A stretch of DNA of 64,000 bases from Acetobacterium tundrae (GTDB taxonomy: Bacteria > Bacillota > Clostridia > Eubacteriales > Eubacteriaceae), in contig NZ_RXYB01000004.1 of assembly GCF_008086615.1 (NCBI RefSeq), forward strand, positions 62,001 to 126,000. Reading direction: 5' to 3'. The notes below the pieces were generated by a model. The model was not told the origin of the DNA. It saw only the letters and a program-made list of their open reading frames with translations, and did not search any database. Made by a program: the position numbers and the translations under genes. Each line of letters opens with the position of its first letter. Within the stretch, counting starts at the first letter, position 1. Below are positions 1 to 8,304 of this stretch, piece by piece.

Positions 1-318
1 ATTCAATATATTCCGATGATGCTTGAAATGGGAATTGATATGTGGACACCGCAGCTGTTCATCAATGAGCCGGACTTTTTGCACACAACCTACGGAAAGA
101 ATATGACTTTTACGTTTCCGTTAATGATTGCGCCGGATTGGAATGAAGACCAAATCCGCCAGGCAGTGCGGGATTTTGTGGATCATTTTGGGGAAAACGG
201 ACGTGTAATGTGCTGGATCATGGTAGAAAATTTTGATCAAAAACTAGAAGCGATAGCACAAGATGAACTGTATCATTATTCACTGAACTATTACAATAAA
301 CTCTATGACAGAAAATAA
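1..318 (+). CDS. UroD-fold corrinoid methyltransferase, C-terminal part only
   Basis: Open from the first base (frame 1) to a stop at 316-318, so the gene begins before the window; about 105 residues are visible. The tail resembles the C-terminal end of uroporphyrinogen-decarboxylase-family proteins of acetogens, with segments such as MLEMGIDMWTPQ and AVRDFVDHFGENGRVMCW. In these organisms the fold usually acts as a methyltransferase with a corrinoid protein rather than in haem synthesis. The metal-binding H-x-C-G motif lies outside the window, so activity cannot be judged. A strong intrinsic terminator follows 80 bases downstream, so this is the last gene of its transcript. Family call fairly sure; substrate unknown. 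Confidence 0.72.
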   Translation: MQYIPMMLEMGIDMWTPQLFINEPDFLHTTYGKNMTFTFPLMIAPDWNEDQIRQAVRDFVDHFGENGRVMCWIMVENFDQKLEAIAQDELYHYSLNYYNKLYDRK

Positions 319-401
319 GCTATTTCGCTTTATCAATAGACTCCTATACTTGTACCGATAGTGGTTTGTCAATTGTTGGTACGGTTGTTTATCAGTCTGA
401 G

Positions 402-424
402 TCCGCCTTTGGGCGGATTTTTTT
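402..424 (+). terminator. Intrinsic terminator after the methyltransferase
   Basis: A six-base-pair GC-rich stem (tccgcc at 402-407, ggcgga at 412-417) with a tttg loop is followed directly by a run of T. It closes the transcript of the upstream methyltransferase gene. Confidence 0.85.
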
Positions 425-448
425 ATTATTGGACTATTCTTTACTAAT

Positions 449-477
449 TTGACATTTTTATTAAACTAGCGTATTAT
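449..477 (+). promoter_or_regulatory. Promoter of the marR-type gene
   Basis: TTGACA at 449-454 and TATTAT at 472-477 are separated by 17 bases, a good sigma-A match. A second possible -10, TATAAT, lies at 488-493. Confidence 0.6.
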
Positions 478-523
478 TAAGCATAGATATAATATGCATA
501 CCAATTAATACTATACATATTAT

Positions 524-540
524 ATTTACAACATGTAAAT
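524..540. promoter_or_regulatory. Candidate MarR operator (inverted repeat)
   Basis: ATTTACA at 524-530 and TGTAAAT at 534-540 form a perfect 7-bp inverted repeat with a 3-base centre. It lies between the promoter and the ribosome site (ggaggtg, about 543-549) of the regulator gene, where an autorepressor would bind. Binding is inferred. Confidence 0.4.
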
Positions 541-556
541 TTTGGAGGTGTAGAAA

Positions 557-991
557 ATGAAATCTCTCGATAAATCGATTGGTATGTCTATTAATTACGT
601 AAACAGAAAAATACAAAGATATTTGTCAGCAAATCTAAAAAAATACAATATAACGACGGAACAATGGTCAGTATTACTGCAAATATTAGAAAATGATGGG
701 ATCAATCAAAAACAGTTGGCCAAAAAAGCTAACAAAGATCAGACGACCCTTGTTCGAATATTGGATATTCTTGAAAGAAAAGAGCTGGCGATTCGCAAAA
801 AAAGTCCGGATGACAGACGCTTTTATTTGATTTACGGTACGCAAGAAGGCCGAAAACTGAAAGAAGAAATATATCCATTTGTAGAAGGTTTGTTCCAGAA
901 TATTATAAAAGGTATTTCACAGGATCAATTGGATTTATTTATTGATACACTAAATAAAATTGATGAAAATATACCTGTTGAAGAACAATAA
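557..991 (+). CDS. MarR-family transcriptional regulator
   Basis: A 144-residue winged-helix protein of usual MarR length. The recognition region (INQKQLAKKANKDQTTLVRI, roughly residues 54-73) is followed by the wing RKKSPDDRRFYLIYGTQEG, with the DxR pattern typical of the family. MarR proteins bind DNA as dimers and often repress an adjacent exporter gene until a small ligand binds. The ATG is set by ggaggtg seven bases upstream. The next gene, 150 bases downstream on the same strand, is a DHA2-type MFS exporter, so control of that exporter is the simplest reading. The ligand cannot be told from sequence. Confidence 0.88.
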   Translation: MKSLDKSIGMSINYVNRKIQRYLSANLKKYNITTEQWSVLLQILENDGINQKQLAKKANKDQTTLVRILDILERKELAIRKKSPDDRRFYLIYGTQEGRKLKEEIYPFVEGLFQNIIKGISQDQLDLFIDTLNKIDENIPVEEQ

Positions 992-1142
992 TTATGAGGC
1001 GGATCATTGTGCAGATAGATTGTGCTGCTTAATTTGACAAGAACAAACTATGCTCAAAATTTCCCGGGTATTTTGAAGGCACATAGGAGTTTTTTTAATA
1101 TAGTGTAATTGCAATTGTTATTGAATAAGGAGAAGAAAATTT

Positions 1143-2630
1143 ATGGAATTATGTTCAGAAAAATCAAATTATCAGAAAAAAAATTATAATGTGTTGCCAA
1201 TCACGATTGCCCTGATTATGGCAGGATTTTGCTGTATGCTGAATGAAACGGTATTGAATATGGCATTAAATAAATTAATGGTTCAATTTGCCGTATCTGC
1301 AAATGCAGTTCAATGGCTTAGTACCGGATATATGCTTGTTATGGGAATTGCAATTCCCGTTTCGGCGTTGCTTATTCAAAGCTTTTCAACAAAAAAGCTT
1401 TTTATTGCGGCTGTCATAATATTTTTAATCGGAACACTTATCTGTGGCGTTTCAACGTCCTTTACAGTTTTACTGGCGGGCCGATTAATTCAGGCGGTTG
1501 GAACTGGTATTTTAATCCCAAACATCGTTAATACTTTAATAATTATCAATCCTGTTGAGAAACGGGGAAAAGCACTGGGGATTTTTAATCTTGTGATGTT
1601 TTGTGCACCGGCGATCGGGCCAACCATTTCCGGTTTAATTATTCAATCTCTTAATTGGAGATGGTTATTTTTTATAATCCTGCCTTTTTCGATTGTGTCT
1701 TTAATTTTAGGCAGCAAATACGTTGAAAATGTGACGAAATTGACGAATCCGCCAATCGATTTTTTATCGATTGTACTGTCAACTATCGGATTCGGCGGAT
1801 TCATATATGGTGTCAGCAATATTGGCAGCTCCTATACATATTTGATCGCGATACCGATGATTGCTGCCGGTATCGCGTTAGTCATGTTCGTACTGCGTCA
1901 GTTGCACATGAGCGAGCCGATGCTGGATATGCATCCGTTCAAAGAATCCATGTTCAGTCTCGGTTGTATACTTATGATGATCATGCATATGGTTAATTTT
2001 GCAACGATGCTTATTTTACCAATGTTTCTTGAAGGTGCTTTAGGCATGACGGCATTTGCGGCAGGTCTTATTATGTTGCCAGGCGGAATTATTAATGGAA
2101 TCATATCACCGATTTCAGGTCATCTGTATGATAAGTTAGGCCCCAAAGCATTGATTGCTCCAGGATATGCTATATCGGTTATTGCATTCATTTTACTTTC
2201 ACGTTGCGTATCGATGACGATCAGTATCCCTGTCATTATTGCATTGCATTGTTTATCTCTCATAGGGGTGGGACTAATTAATACTCCGGTACAGACAAAT
2301 AGTTTAAATCAATTGTCTCCGAAATATTATCCTCATGGTACCGCCATCACAAACACGCTGCAGCAAATAGCCGGAGCATTTGGAACGGCTCTATTTGTTG
2401 CAATTATGACCGCCTATCAAAATAAGTCTTTATTAGCGATGAGCAATCCAACCGCTCCGGGAAATCAATCGTTGAGTTTGATATATGGAGTACAACACGT
2501 TTTTACAATTGAAACTGGTGTTCTAGTTCTGGCTTTTGTATTATCTTTATTTATAGCAAATAAGAATTCAAATATAAAAACAGCAAAATCTTTGGCTGAT
2601 GGTAGATTGGAAAATAGAAAAGTGATTTAA
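1143..2630 (+). CDS. MFS drug exporter, DHA2 (EmrB/QacA) type
   Basis: A 495-residue, strongly hydrophobic protein with about 14 predicted membrane spans, the number of the DHA2 branch of the major facilitator superfamily. Typical motifs are WLSTGYMLVMGIAIPVSA in the first third, LLAGRLIQAVGTGILIPN (motif B/C region) and FNLVMFCAPAIGPTISG, the antiporter motif C. Members export hydrophobic drugs or metabolites by proton antiport. The ribosome site aaggaga precedes the ATG. The palindrome aattgcaatt at about 1107-1116 may be an operator for the upstream MarR protein. Transporter class is clear; substrate unknown. Confidence 0.88.
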   Translation: MELCSEKSNYQKKNYNVLPITIALIMAGFCCMLNETVLNMALNKLMVQFAVSANAVQWLSTGYMLVMGIAIPVSALLIQSFSTKKLFIAAVIIFLIGTLICGVSTSFTVLLAGRLIQAVGTGILIPNIVNTLIIINPVEKRGKALGIFNLVMFCAPAIGPTISGLIIQSLNWRWLFFIILPFSIVSLILGSKYVENVTKLTNPPIDFLSIVLSTIGFGGFIYGVSNIGSSYTYLIAIPMIAAGIALVMFVLRQLHMSEPMLDMHPFKESMFSLGCILMMIMHMVNFATMLILPMFLEGALGMTAFAAGLIMLPGGIINGIISPISGHLYDKLGPKALIAPGYAISVIAFILLSRCVSMTISIPVIIALHCLSLIGVGLINTPVQTNSLNQLSPKYYPHGTAITNTLQQIAGAFGTALFVAIMTAYQNKSLLAMSNPTAPGNQSLSLIYGVQHVFTIETGVLVLAFVLSLFIANKNSNIKTAKSLADGRLENRKVI

Positions 2631-2734
2631 ATGAGGAATATTGATTTTGATTTCTTATATAAGCTTGGACTTCAATCGTCCTTTATATAGAGCAGGGTAT
2701 TTGACAATTGTAAAACGGTTGTGAGTTTTAAATG

Positions 2735-2785
2735 GAACCGATGGAATGGACACTAATAAAGTCTATTTCATCGGTTCTTTTTTTT
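2735..2785 (+). terminator. Intrinsic terminator after the MFS gene
   Basis: The arm starting gaaccgatggaat (2735 on) pairs with the arm ending atttcatcggttc (about 2765-2777), with two wobble positions, followed by a run of T. It ends the MarR-MFS unit. Confidence 0.8.
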
Positions 2786-3012
2786 ACAGTGATTTTGAAT
2801 AAATATCTACTAAAAGCTGTATATACAGCAGCGACTTATATGGTATAATAACTCGATATAACTTTTTTCTGATTAATCAATTTTGTTTTCGTTTAATGAT
2901 TATATTATAATCTGGCAGTGAGGTAGTTTTATAGTAAAAAATATCTAACAATAAGTAGGCTTTGGTGTTTAATATATGATTGATATTTCGTTGTTTGAAA
3001 GGATAAATAACA
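2786..3012. other. AT-rich spacer with no gene seen
   Basis: Together with the terminator before it and the short ORF after it, this fills the gap between the MFS and MATE genes. I see no convincing gene on either strand. The 82-codon reverse frame here lacks a ribosome site and family resemblance. Confidence 0.5.
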
Positions 3013-3165
3013 ATGAGTGAAAAAAAAAGAAATAGGGCGATAGCGCTTGATATGAAATCGATCGATTTTAATGTGGATAAGATCATTTCATTATTCTTGC
3101 GCAAGTCGGCACCAATGATTGACAAACGAGGTTCTAACTTTAGGTATTGTCAATGCCAGAGATGA
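3013..3165 (+). pseudogene. 50-codon ORF, possible MATE gene fossil or leader peptide
   Basis: ATG at 3013 follows a good ribosome site (gaaaggataaataaca) and reads 50 codons to TGA at 3163-3165, five bases before the likely start of the MATE fusion gene. Its stretch DKIISLFLRKSAPMI resembles the start of MATE transporters just before the first helix, but the frame then diverges. It may be the broken 5' end of a second MATE gene, or a short translated leader coupled to the next gene. I cannot separate these; no function is claimed. Confidence 0.35.
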
Positions 3166-3169
3166 TTAT

Positions 3170-4897
3170 ATGAACAATCGACATTTTGTTAATAAGGCAT
3201 TTCGCATATTTGTAATCAACAGCATCCTCTCTTCGGCCGGGATAGCGATGGAAACATTTGTGGATGCGATCATTCTGGGGAATGCGCTTGGTGAAACGGG
3301 GCTGTCGGTATTGGCGGTGGCAATGCCGGTGTATATGATCTATAATTTATTCGGTTACGCATTTGGGGTGGGAGGTTCCCTCAAAGTTTCAGAATGCATC
3401 GGTGAGGAGGATAAAGACGGAGCAAATGCTTATTTTACCCAGGCAGTGATATTTTCTGCTATTACCGGTGTGATCATTGCGGTATTTGGGAGGCTGTTCC
3501 TTCCGGAAATTATATTTCTGACTGGCGGATCGGGTATTACTACTGCCACAGACTATCTGGCTCCGCTTGTACTGAGCGCTCCGATATTTATTTTAGCACC
3601 GGTGATATCACTGCTGATTCGCAGTGATGCTGATCCGTTTCTATCCACTCTTGGTATCAGCCTATCCGTTGTGGTCAATCTCGCGCTTGACCTCGTGTTT
3701 ATCTTCGGGCTGAATATGGGCTTGTTTGGAGCAGCGCTGGCGATGGTATTGGGGCAGCTTGCAGCAATCATGGTGTATCTGATGCACTTTCTCAAAAAAC
3801 ACAATCATCTTAAACTGCGTCAGGCGACCCTCAGTCCCCGAGCCGCGTATCGGCTTTTTCGAGGCGGATTCGGGATTGCCTCAACATTTGTCTATCAGGG
3901 AATCACACTGATTATCATCAACAATATTTTAAGTGCTGAAGTCGGTTTGAGCGGGCTTGCGATTTACAATATTCTTTTTAATATATCGATGTTTGCCTAT
4001 GCAGTGTTCGATGGAATTTCGCTTGCTCTGACTCCGCTGGTGGGAACTTTTGTGGGTGAAAAGGATACCGAAGGTGTTTACAACACCATGCGATTAGCAT
4101 TGAAGACTTCCATCGCTTTAGGAGCCATTTGTACACTGGTGATATTTATATTTGCCGATCCGATTGCCGCCATGTTCGGGGTGAGGGAGAATTTGCCGCT
4201 TGTTGTTCTGACGATTCGAATCTTTGCGCTTTCGGTGATGCAGAGCTGTTTCAACTGCGTGATGGCAAGCTTTTACCAGACGATTAAACGGCAGTATTTT
4301 GCAGGAGTCATTTATTTTATGCGGGGCTTTGTGCTGTTATTAGGCTTTTCTATATGGTTTATTCCTATTTTTGGCGTTTCAGGCACAGCCATGGCTCTGG
4401 TTGCAAGTGAAAGTGTGACGACTGTAGTTTTAGTAGTTACGGCGGTGATCATTAAGAAAAAAGGAGACTATCGCAATCTTTTACTGTTCGCCGAGCCTAT
4501 TATACAAAAGGATTCATTATATGAAACAACGCTTTCTTCCGATCTCAAACAGCTGGAAAGCTGTGTTGCGGAGATTGAAGAATTTTGCGAGCGGCAGAAC
4601 ATCGATAGCAGCAATGCTTATTTCATAAACTTGACGATTGAAGAACTTGCGGCCAATATTATCAATTTCGGATTCAATGACGGGAAACCGCATTATATTA
4701 ATATAAAAATCGTGTTGTTTGATGAGGATATTTATATTCGAATGCGTGATGACAGCACAACCTACAATCCTTTTGAAGAATCGGGAAAACTCGACGAAGA
4801 ACTGGATTACCTCGGAGTTTCCATCGTTCGGAAAAAAGCAAAAGCCTTTGCTTACAACCGGACACTCGTTTACAACAATCTTCTCATTATTCTGTAG
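3170..4897 (+). CDS. MATE-family transporter fused to an RsbW-like ATPase domain
   Basis: About 575 residues. Residues 1-440 form a 12-helix MATE transporter with two repeated halves (FVDAIILGNALGETGLSVLA in the first, FNISMFAYAVFDGISLALTP in the second). MATE proteins export cationic compounds using Na+ or H+. From about residue 455 a cytoplasmic GHKL ATPase domain of the RsbW/SpoIIAB type follows: N-box EELAANIINFGF, a diverged G1 region (RDDSTTYNP) and a late GVSIVRKKAKAF segment. Such domains are anti-sigma kinases in partner switching. The next gene encodes a SpoIIE phosphatase, the usual opponent of such a kinase. The start is uncertain: a TTG at 3119 is in frame but has no ribosome site, while ATG 3170 has a weak one. 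Confidence 0.82.
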   Translation: MNNRHFVNKAFRIFVINSILSSAGIAMETFVDAIILGNALGETGLSVLAVAMPVYMIYNLFGYAFGVGGSLKVSECIGEEDKDGANAYFTQAVIFSAITGVIIAVFGRLFLPEIIFLTGGSGITTATDYLAPLVLSAPIFILAPVISLLIRSDADPFLSTLGISLSVVVNLALDLVFIFGLNMGLFGAALAMVLGQLAAIMVYLMHFLKKHNHLKLRQATLSPRAAYRLFRGGFGIASTFVYQGITLIIINNILSAEVGLSGLAIYNILFNISMFAYAVFDGISLALTPLVGTFVGEKDTEGVYNTMRLALKTSIALGAICTLVIFIFADPIAAMFGVRENLPLVVLTIRIFALSVMQSCFNCVMASFYQTIKRQYFAGVIYFMRGFVLLLGFSIWFIPIFGVSGTAMALVASESVTTVVLVVTAVIIKKKGDYRNLLLFAEPIIQKDSLYETTLSSDLKQLESCVAEIEEFCERQNIDSSNAYFINLTIEELAANIINFGFNDGKPHYINIKIVLFDEDIYIRMRDDSTTYNPFEESGKLDEELDYLGVSIVRKKAKAFAYNRTLVYNNLLIIL

Positions 4898-4912
4898 AAC
4901 AAGGTGGTATTT

Positions 4913-6535
4913 ATGAAAGAGCAAAAGAGTATTCGAAAAATAAGTCTTAAAACCAAATTTTCAACAGCAAGTATGATTCTGGCAATGGTGCTTTGTGTGA
5001 TCATCATTATTATTTCCTATTTCAGTTTCCGTGATGCGATGTTTGCACGTTATGAACAGAACATTACTTCTCTTGTAGACACCGCGGCAACCCTCGTGCC
5101 GCTGGAGAAAGTCAATCAGTATTATGAATCAAAGCAAACGGATGCGGACTATGATCTTCTTGTCAAGGAATTTCAAATTATACAGGAACAAAACAATCTT
5201 GAATATCTATACGCTTATGTTCCGACGAAAGAAGGACTGGATGTCTTTGCACAGGGCACCAAGCCCGGAGACACCGGAAATTTCGTGCTCGGGGATGTCT
5301 TGGGTACCGATTATTATCCTCAAAAGGATATTGATGCGGCAAACGAACTTTTTACAAACCCCGATGCGGCTAAAATTTATATTACCAACGAAAGTAAATT
5401 CGGCTACCTCATTAGTGCCTTTGATGTGTTGCGGGATGCGCAAGGAAACCCGGTGCTGGTCGTGGGTGCCGATATGTCGATGCAGGACATTAACAGTACG
5501 CTCAGCAAATACATTATTTTCGTATCTGCTATTGCAGCGCTGATCTTTATTATTTTCATTAGCATTTATCTGCTTTTCCTGAACAAATCAATCATCAATC
5601 CCCTTCAGGTCATTGTCGACAACGCCACGGATTTTGTAAATAACAATATTGATGAAAACATGGGCGAGCTTGTCGCATTGGATATCAATGTAAAGACCGG
5701 TGACGAAATCGAAATGTTGGCGGATGCTTTCAATAAAATGACAAGCGACATCATTCGGTATATTAACGAGTTGACAAGTGTAACCTCAGAGAGAGAGCGT
5801 ATTGAAACTGAGCTTCGCATCGCAACGCTGATACAGGACGGCATGCTGCCACATAATTTCGATTTTCCAGACAGAAACGAATTTACGATTTATGCATCCA
5901 TGCGGGCGGCCAAAAATGTCGGTGGCGACTTCTATGATTTCTTCTTTGTAGATGAGGACAATTTTTGTATTGTCATTGGTGATGTTTCAGACAAAGGTGT
6001 TCCGGCCGCGCTGTTTATGGCAATGACCAAAGCCACGGTAAAAGATCTTGTGCTTCGGCATTTGCCAGTTGACGAAGCAATGACGGAAGCAAACATCAGT
6101 TTGTGCAAAAACAACGAGCAGGGAATGTTTGTTACTTTGTTTATTGCGATTGTTAATGTGAAAACGGGTGTTTTCCAGTGGTGTGATGCCGGACATGATC
6201 CGGTAATTATCTGGAAAAAGAACGGAGCGGTTGAAATGCTGACCGGAAAAAAAGGATTTGTCTGTGCCGGTCTTGAGACTGCTAAGTACGCGATGAATGA
6301 ATCGAAAATCGAAAAAGGTGATATCATTTATCTCTATACTGACGGTATTCCAGAAGCCAACAATCCGGAACAGGAATTTTACGGTGAAAATCGTTTGACG
6401 ACACTAATCGGTTCAACAGAAGAACATGATATCAAATCATTGTGTTCGAGCATCTTAGACGATGTTGACAAATTTACCGCCACTGCGCCTCAGTTTGATG
6501 ACATCACCATGCTTGGATTCAAGCTCGAGGAGTAA
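4913..6535 (+). CDS. Membrane PP2C/SpoIIE-type serine phosphatase with HAMP domain
   Basis: 540 residues from ATG 4913, chosen over an in-frame GTG at 4904 because aaggtgg (4901-4907) is then correctly spaced. One membrane helix at about 22-44, an extracellular sensor of about 150 residues, a second helix near 200-220, HAMP to about 280, then the phosphatase domain. The metal-binding signatures are present: VGGDFYDFF, GDVSDKGVPAALFMA, CDAGHDPV, YTDGIPEA and FDDITML. Such enzymes dephosphorylate STAS-domain antagonists in partner-switching pathways in answer to an external signal. The gene lies 15 bases after the MATE-RsbW fusion, so the two probably form one signalling pair. No STAS-domain partner is visible in the window. 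Confidence 0.9.
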   Translation: MKEQKSIRKISLKTKFSTASMILAMVLCVIIIIISYFSFRDAMFARYEQNITSLVDTAATLVPLEKVNQYYESKQTDADYDLLVKEFQIIQEQNNLEYLYAYVPTKEGLDVFAQGTKPGDTGNFVLGDVLGTDYYPQKDIDAANELFTNPDAAKIYITNESKFGYLISAFDVLRDAQGNPVLVVGADMSMQDINSTLSKYIIFVSAIAALIFIIFISIYLLFLNKSIINPLQVIVDNATDFVNNNIDENMGELVALDINVKTGDEIEMLADAFNKMTSDIIRYINELTSVTSERERIETELRIATLIQDGMLPHNFDFPDRNEFTIYASMRAAKNVGGDFYDFFFVDEDNFCIVIGDVSDKGVPAALFMAMTKATVKDLVLRHLPVDEAMTEANISLCKNNEQGMFVTLFIAIVNVKTGVFQWCDAGHDPVIIWKKNGAVEMLTGKKGFVCAGLETAKYAMNESKIEKGDIIYLYTDGIPEANNPEQEFYGENRLTTLIGSTEEHDIKSLCSSILDDVDKFTATAPQFDDITMLGFKLEE

Positions 6536-6539
6536 AACA

Positions 6540-7094
6540 ATGGAAATGACGATTAAATATGGCAATGAACTTTCCGCTGAAGAATTCAATTCTATTCTTG
6601 CACTTGATTGCAAGATTTTTGGCAACGAAATTCTGACAAATGAAGGCTTGGCGTTGAAACGTTTTTTAAAATGCCGTGACAGCATCATTACCGCCTATTC
6701 GGGCGATACGCTGATAGGGTTTATCAGTTTTTTCAATGTTGACCCTATTGTTTACGAACGGGCAGTATATAAACAAGAATATATTGACGATAACCTCAGT
6801 GATAGCGAAATCGAGCCTCTGAAAAAAGGAAGGGAAAATAACATACTACTGTTTGATCATGTTATCGACGAACCCTTCCGCCATCAGGGGGTCTCAAAGT
6901 TAATACTAGAGTCGACGCGAAATTATCTGAGAAAAAAGCATCAAGACGGATACCCTATCAATCGGATATTTGGATATGCAATTACTCCAAAAGGAGCGAG
7001 AATATTGTCTTCTTTCGGGGGAAGCGATATTTGGACGAGAGACGGTATCACATTTTTTGAAATTGATAAAGAAATATTTTTGAGGCGGATATGA
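6540..7094 (+). CDS. GNAT-family N-acetyltransferase
   Basis: 184 residues from ATG 6540, preceded by gaggag at 6527-6532; the longer open frame to 6462 overlaps the phosphatase gene and lacks a ribosome site. Residues 45-150 show the GNAT core: a strand ending in LIGFISFF, then the acetyl-CoA-binding segment EPFRHQGVSKLILESTRNYL, with HQGVSK in the place of the usual RGxGxG/A loop. GNAT enzymes move acetyl from acetyl-CoA to an amine. The gene starts four bases after the phosphatase stop, so it belongs to the same operon. The substrate is unknown. Confidence 0.72.
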   Translation: MEMTIKYGNELSAEEFNSILALDCKIFGNEILTNEGLALKRFLKCRDSIITAYSGDTLIGFISFFNVDPIVYERAVYKQEYIDDNLSDSEIEPLKKGRENNILLFDHVIDEPFRHQGVSKLILESTRNYLRKKHQDGYPINRIFGYAITPKGARILSSFGGSDIWTRDGITFFEIDKEIFLRRI

Positions 7095-7690
7095 TAGTAA
7101 TAAGGGACAAAAAACTGGACAAAAATAATCTTGCCGGGACCACGGATATTTTAACGGCTGCTTTTAAAGATGATCCTTTGTATCAAGCTATTTTTCAGAA
7201 CGAGAGAGAACTTCGCCGGTATTTAAAACTGATGCTTGACTACTTTAATGAGAATGGCGAAATTCATACGGCTGTTGTCAATGATGAAATTGTCGGGGTT
7301 TCAATTTGGAATTTTAAGGGCACACCATTTTTCAGCATCCGCAATGCGCTTACAAGCGGAATGTTTGGGGAAATATTCAAATTTTTAATGATAACCCAGG
7401 TCAAAAGCCTGATTAAGCTGAAAAATGAAGGACTGATAACCGAGCGCTATCATTATAAACGGGAGCATCATTACCTGTTTATGATCGGTTCTGTGAAGAA
7501 GGGAACGGGTCGTTTGCTGATGGAATATGCCATCGGAAAATTCAGTGAATGCCCAATTTATCTAGAGAACAGCAATATAAAAGACAACAAAATCTTTTAC
7601 GAGAGGCTTGAATTTCATTCAATAAAAACGATAGATGTAATGGGCGTTTCAGTAGATTTATTGACAAACAGCAAAGGTGACCAGCCTTAA
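7091..7690 (+). CDS. GNAT-like N-acetyltransferase
   Basis: 199 residues; the ATG overlaps the stop of the previous GNAT gene (atga at 7091-7094), indicating translational coupling. The pattern LFMIGSVKKGTGRLLMEYAI is the acetyl-CoA loop region with GTGRLL, and the preceding YHYKREHHYL matches the fourth-strand region of GNAT proteins that act on small molecules. Paired GNAT genes beside a transporter may modify the exported compound, but this is inference. The early part (FKDDPLYQAIFQNERELRRY) resembles COG0456-like proteins of clostridia. Confidence 0.7.
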   Translation: MIVIRDKKLDKNNLAGTTDILTAAFKDDPLYQAIFQNERELRRYLKLMLDYFNENGEIHTAVVNDEIVGVSIWNFKGTPFFSIRNALTSGMFGEIFKFLMITQVKSLIKLKNEGLITERYHYKREHHYLFMIGSVKKGTGRLLMEYAIGKFSECPIYLENSNIKDNKIFYERLEFHSIKTIDVMGVSVDLLTNSKGDQP

Positions 7691-7794
7691 AGTGTGTGAC
7701 TGGCAATGATTTGGCCGATAATTTCCCTGCGATACTTAAATTTATCGATGCTGAACGATTCAGTATCGTCACAAATATAAGAGGTGAAGAAAAG

Positions 7795-8268
7795 ATGCTA
7801 GTACTAGATATTCCCGGTTATGAAACAATCAAAGTGAAGAATATTGTGTTTGATTTTAATGGAACGCTTGCGGTTGATGGGGTTTTGGTGGCTGGAGTAA
7901 ATGAAAAAATAACGGCGTTATCGGAGCGCGGGGTTCATCTTTATGTTCTGACTGCGGATACGTTTGGGACGGCAGTAAGGCAATGCCAGAATTTACCACT
8001 TGACATCCATGTGTTCAGCCAAGAAAATATTTCCGCGAATAAAATGCAGTTCGTTCAAACCATTGGCCCTGAGACTACCATTACCGTTGGAAATGGCAGA
8101 AATGACCTTGCCATGTTTGAAAAAAGCATTCTTTCAATTTGTATAATTGGCAGCGAAGGATGCTGTGCCAAATCAATGAATGCCGCCGATATCATCGTCA
8201 GCAATCCGCTTGATGCACTGGAACTGTTGCTGAAAAATGATCGTATCGTCGCCACGCTAAGAACGTAA
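7795..8268 (+). CDS. Small HAD-superfamily protein (soluble P-type ATPase-like)
   Basis: 157 residues from ATG 7795, which follows gaggtgaagaaaag; the open frame continues upstream to 7696 without a ribosome site. Motif I is IVFDFNGTLA, so the nucleophilic Asp is kept but the second Asp (general acid/base in HAD phosphatases) is Asn. Motif II is YVLTADTFG, and motif IV is TVGNGRNDLAMF with a GNGxND core as in P-type ATPases. This matches the COG4087 type, short cytosolic proteins named after the P-type ATPase phosphorylation domain but of unknown role. It is the last gene of the MATE-phosphatase-GNAT unit. Confidence 0.75.
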   Translation: MLVLDIPGYETIKVKNIVFDFNGTLAVDGVLVAGVNEKITALSERGVHLYVLTADTFGTAVRQCQNLPLDIHVFSQENISANKMQFVQTIGPETTITVGNGRNDLAMFEKSILSICIIGSEGCCAKSMNAADIIVSNPLDALELLLKNDRIVATLRT

Positions 8269-8304
8269 AATTAAATCTGGATTTTTGACCTGGGAGAATA
8301 ATCA

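Noticed and set aside
2877-3125. 82-codon minus-strand frame in the gap before the MATE gene
   Set aside because: No ribosome site; it overlaps a better-supported plus-strand short ORF.
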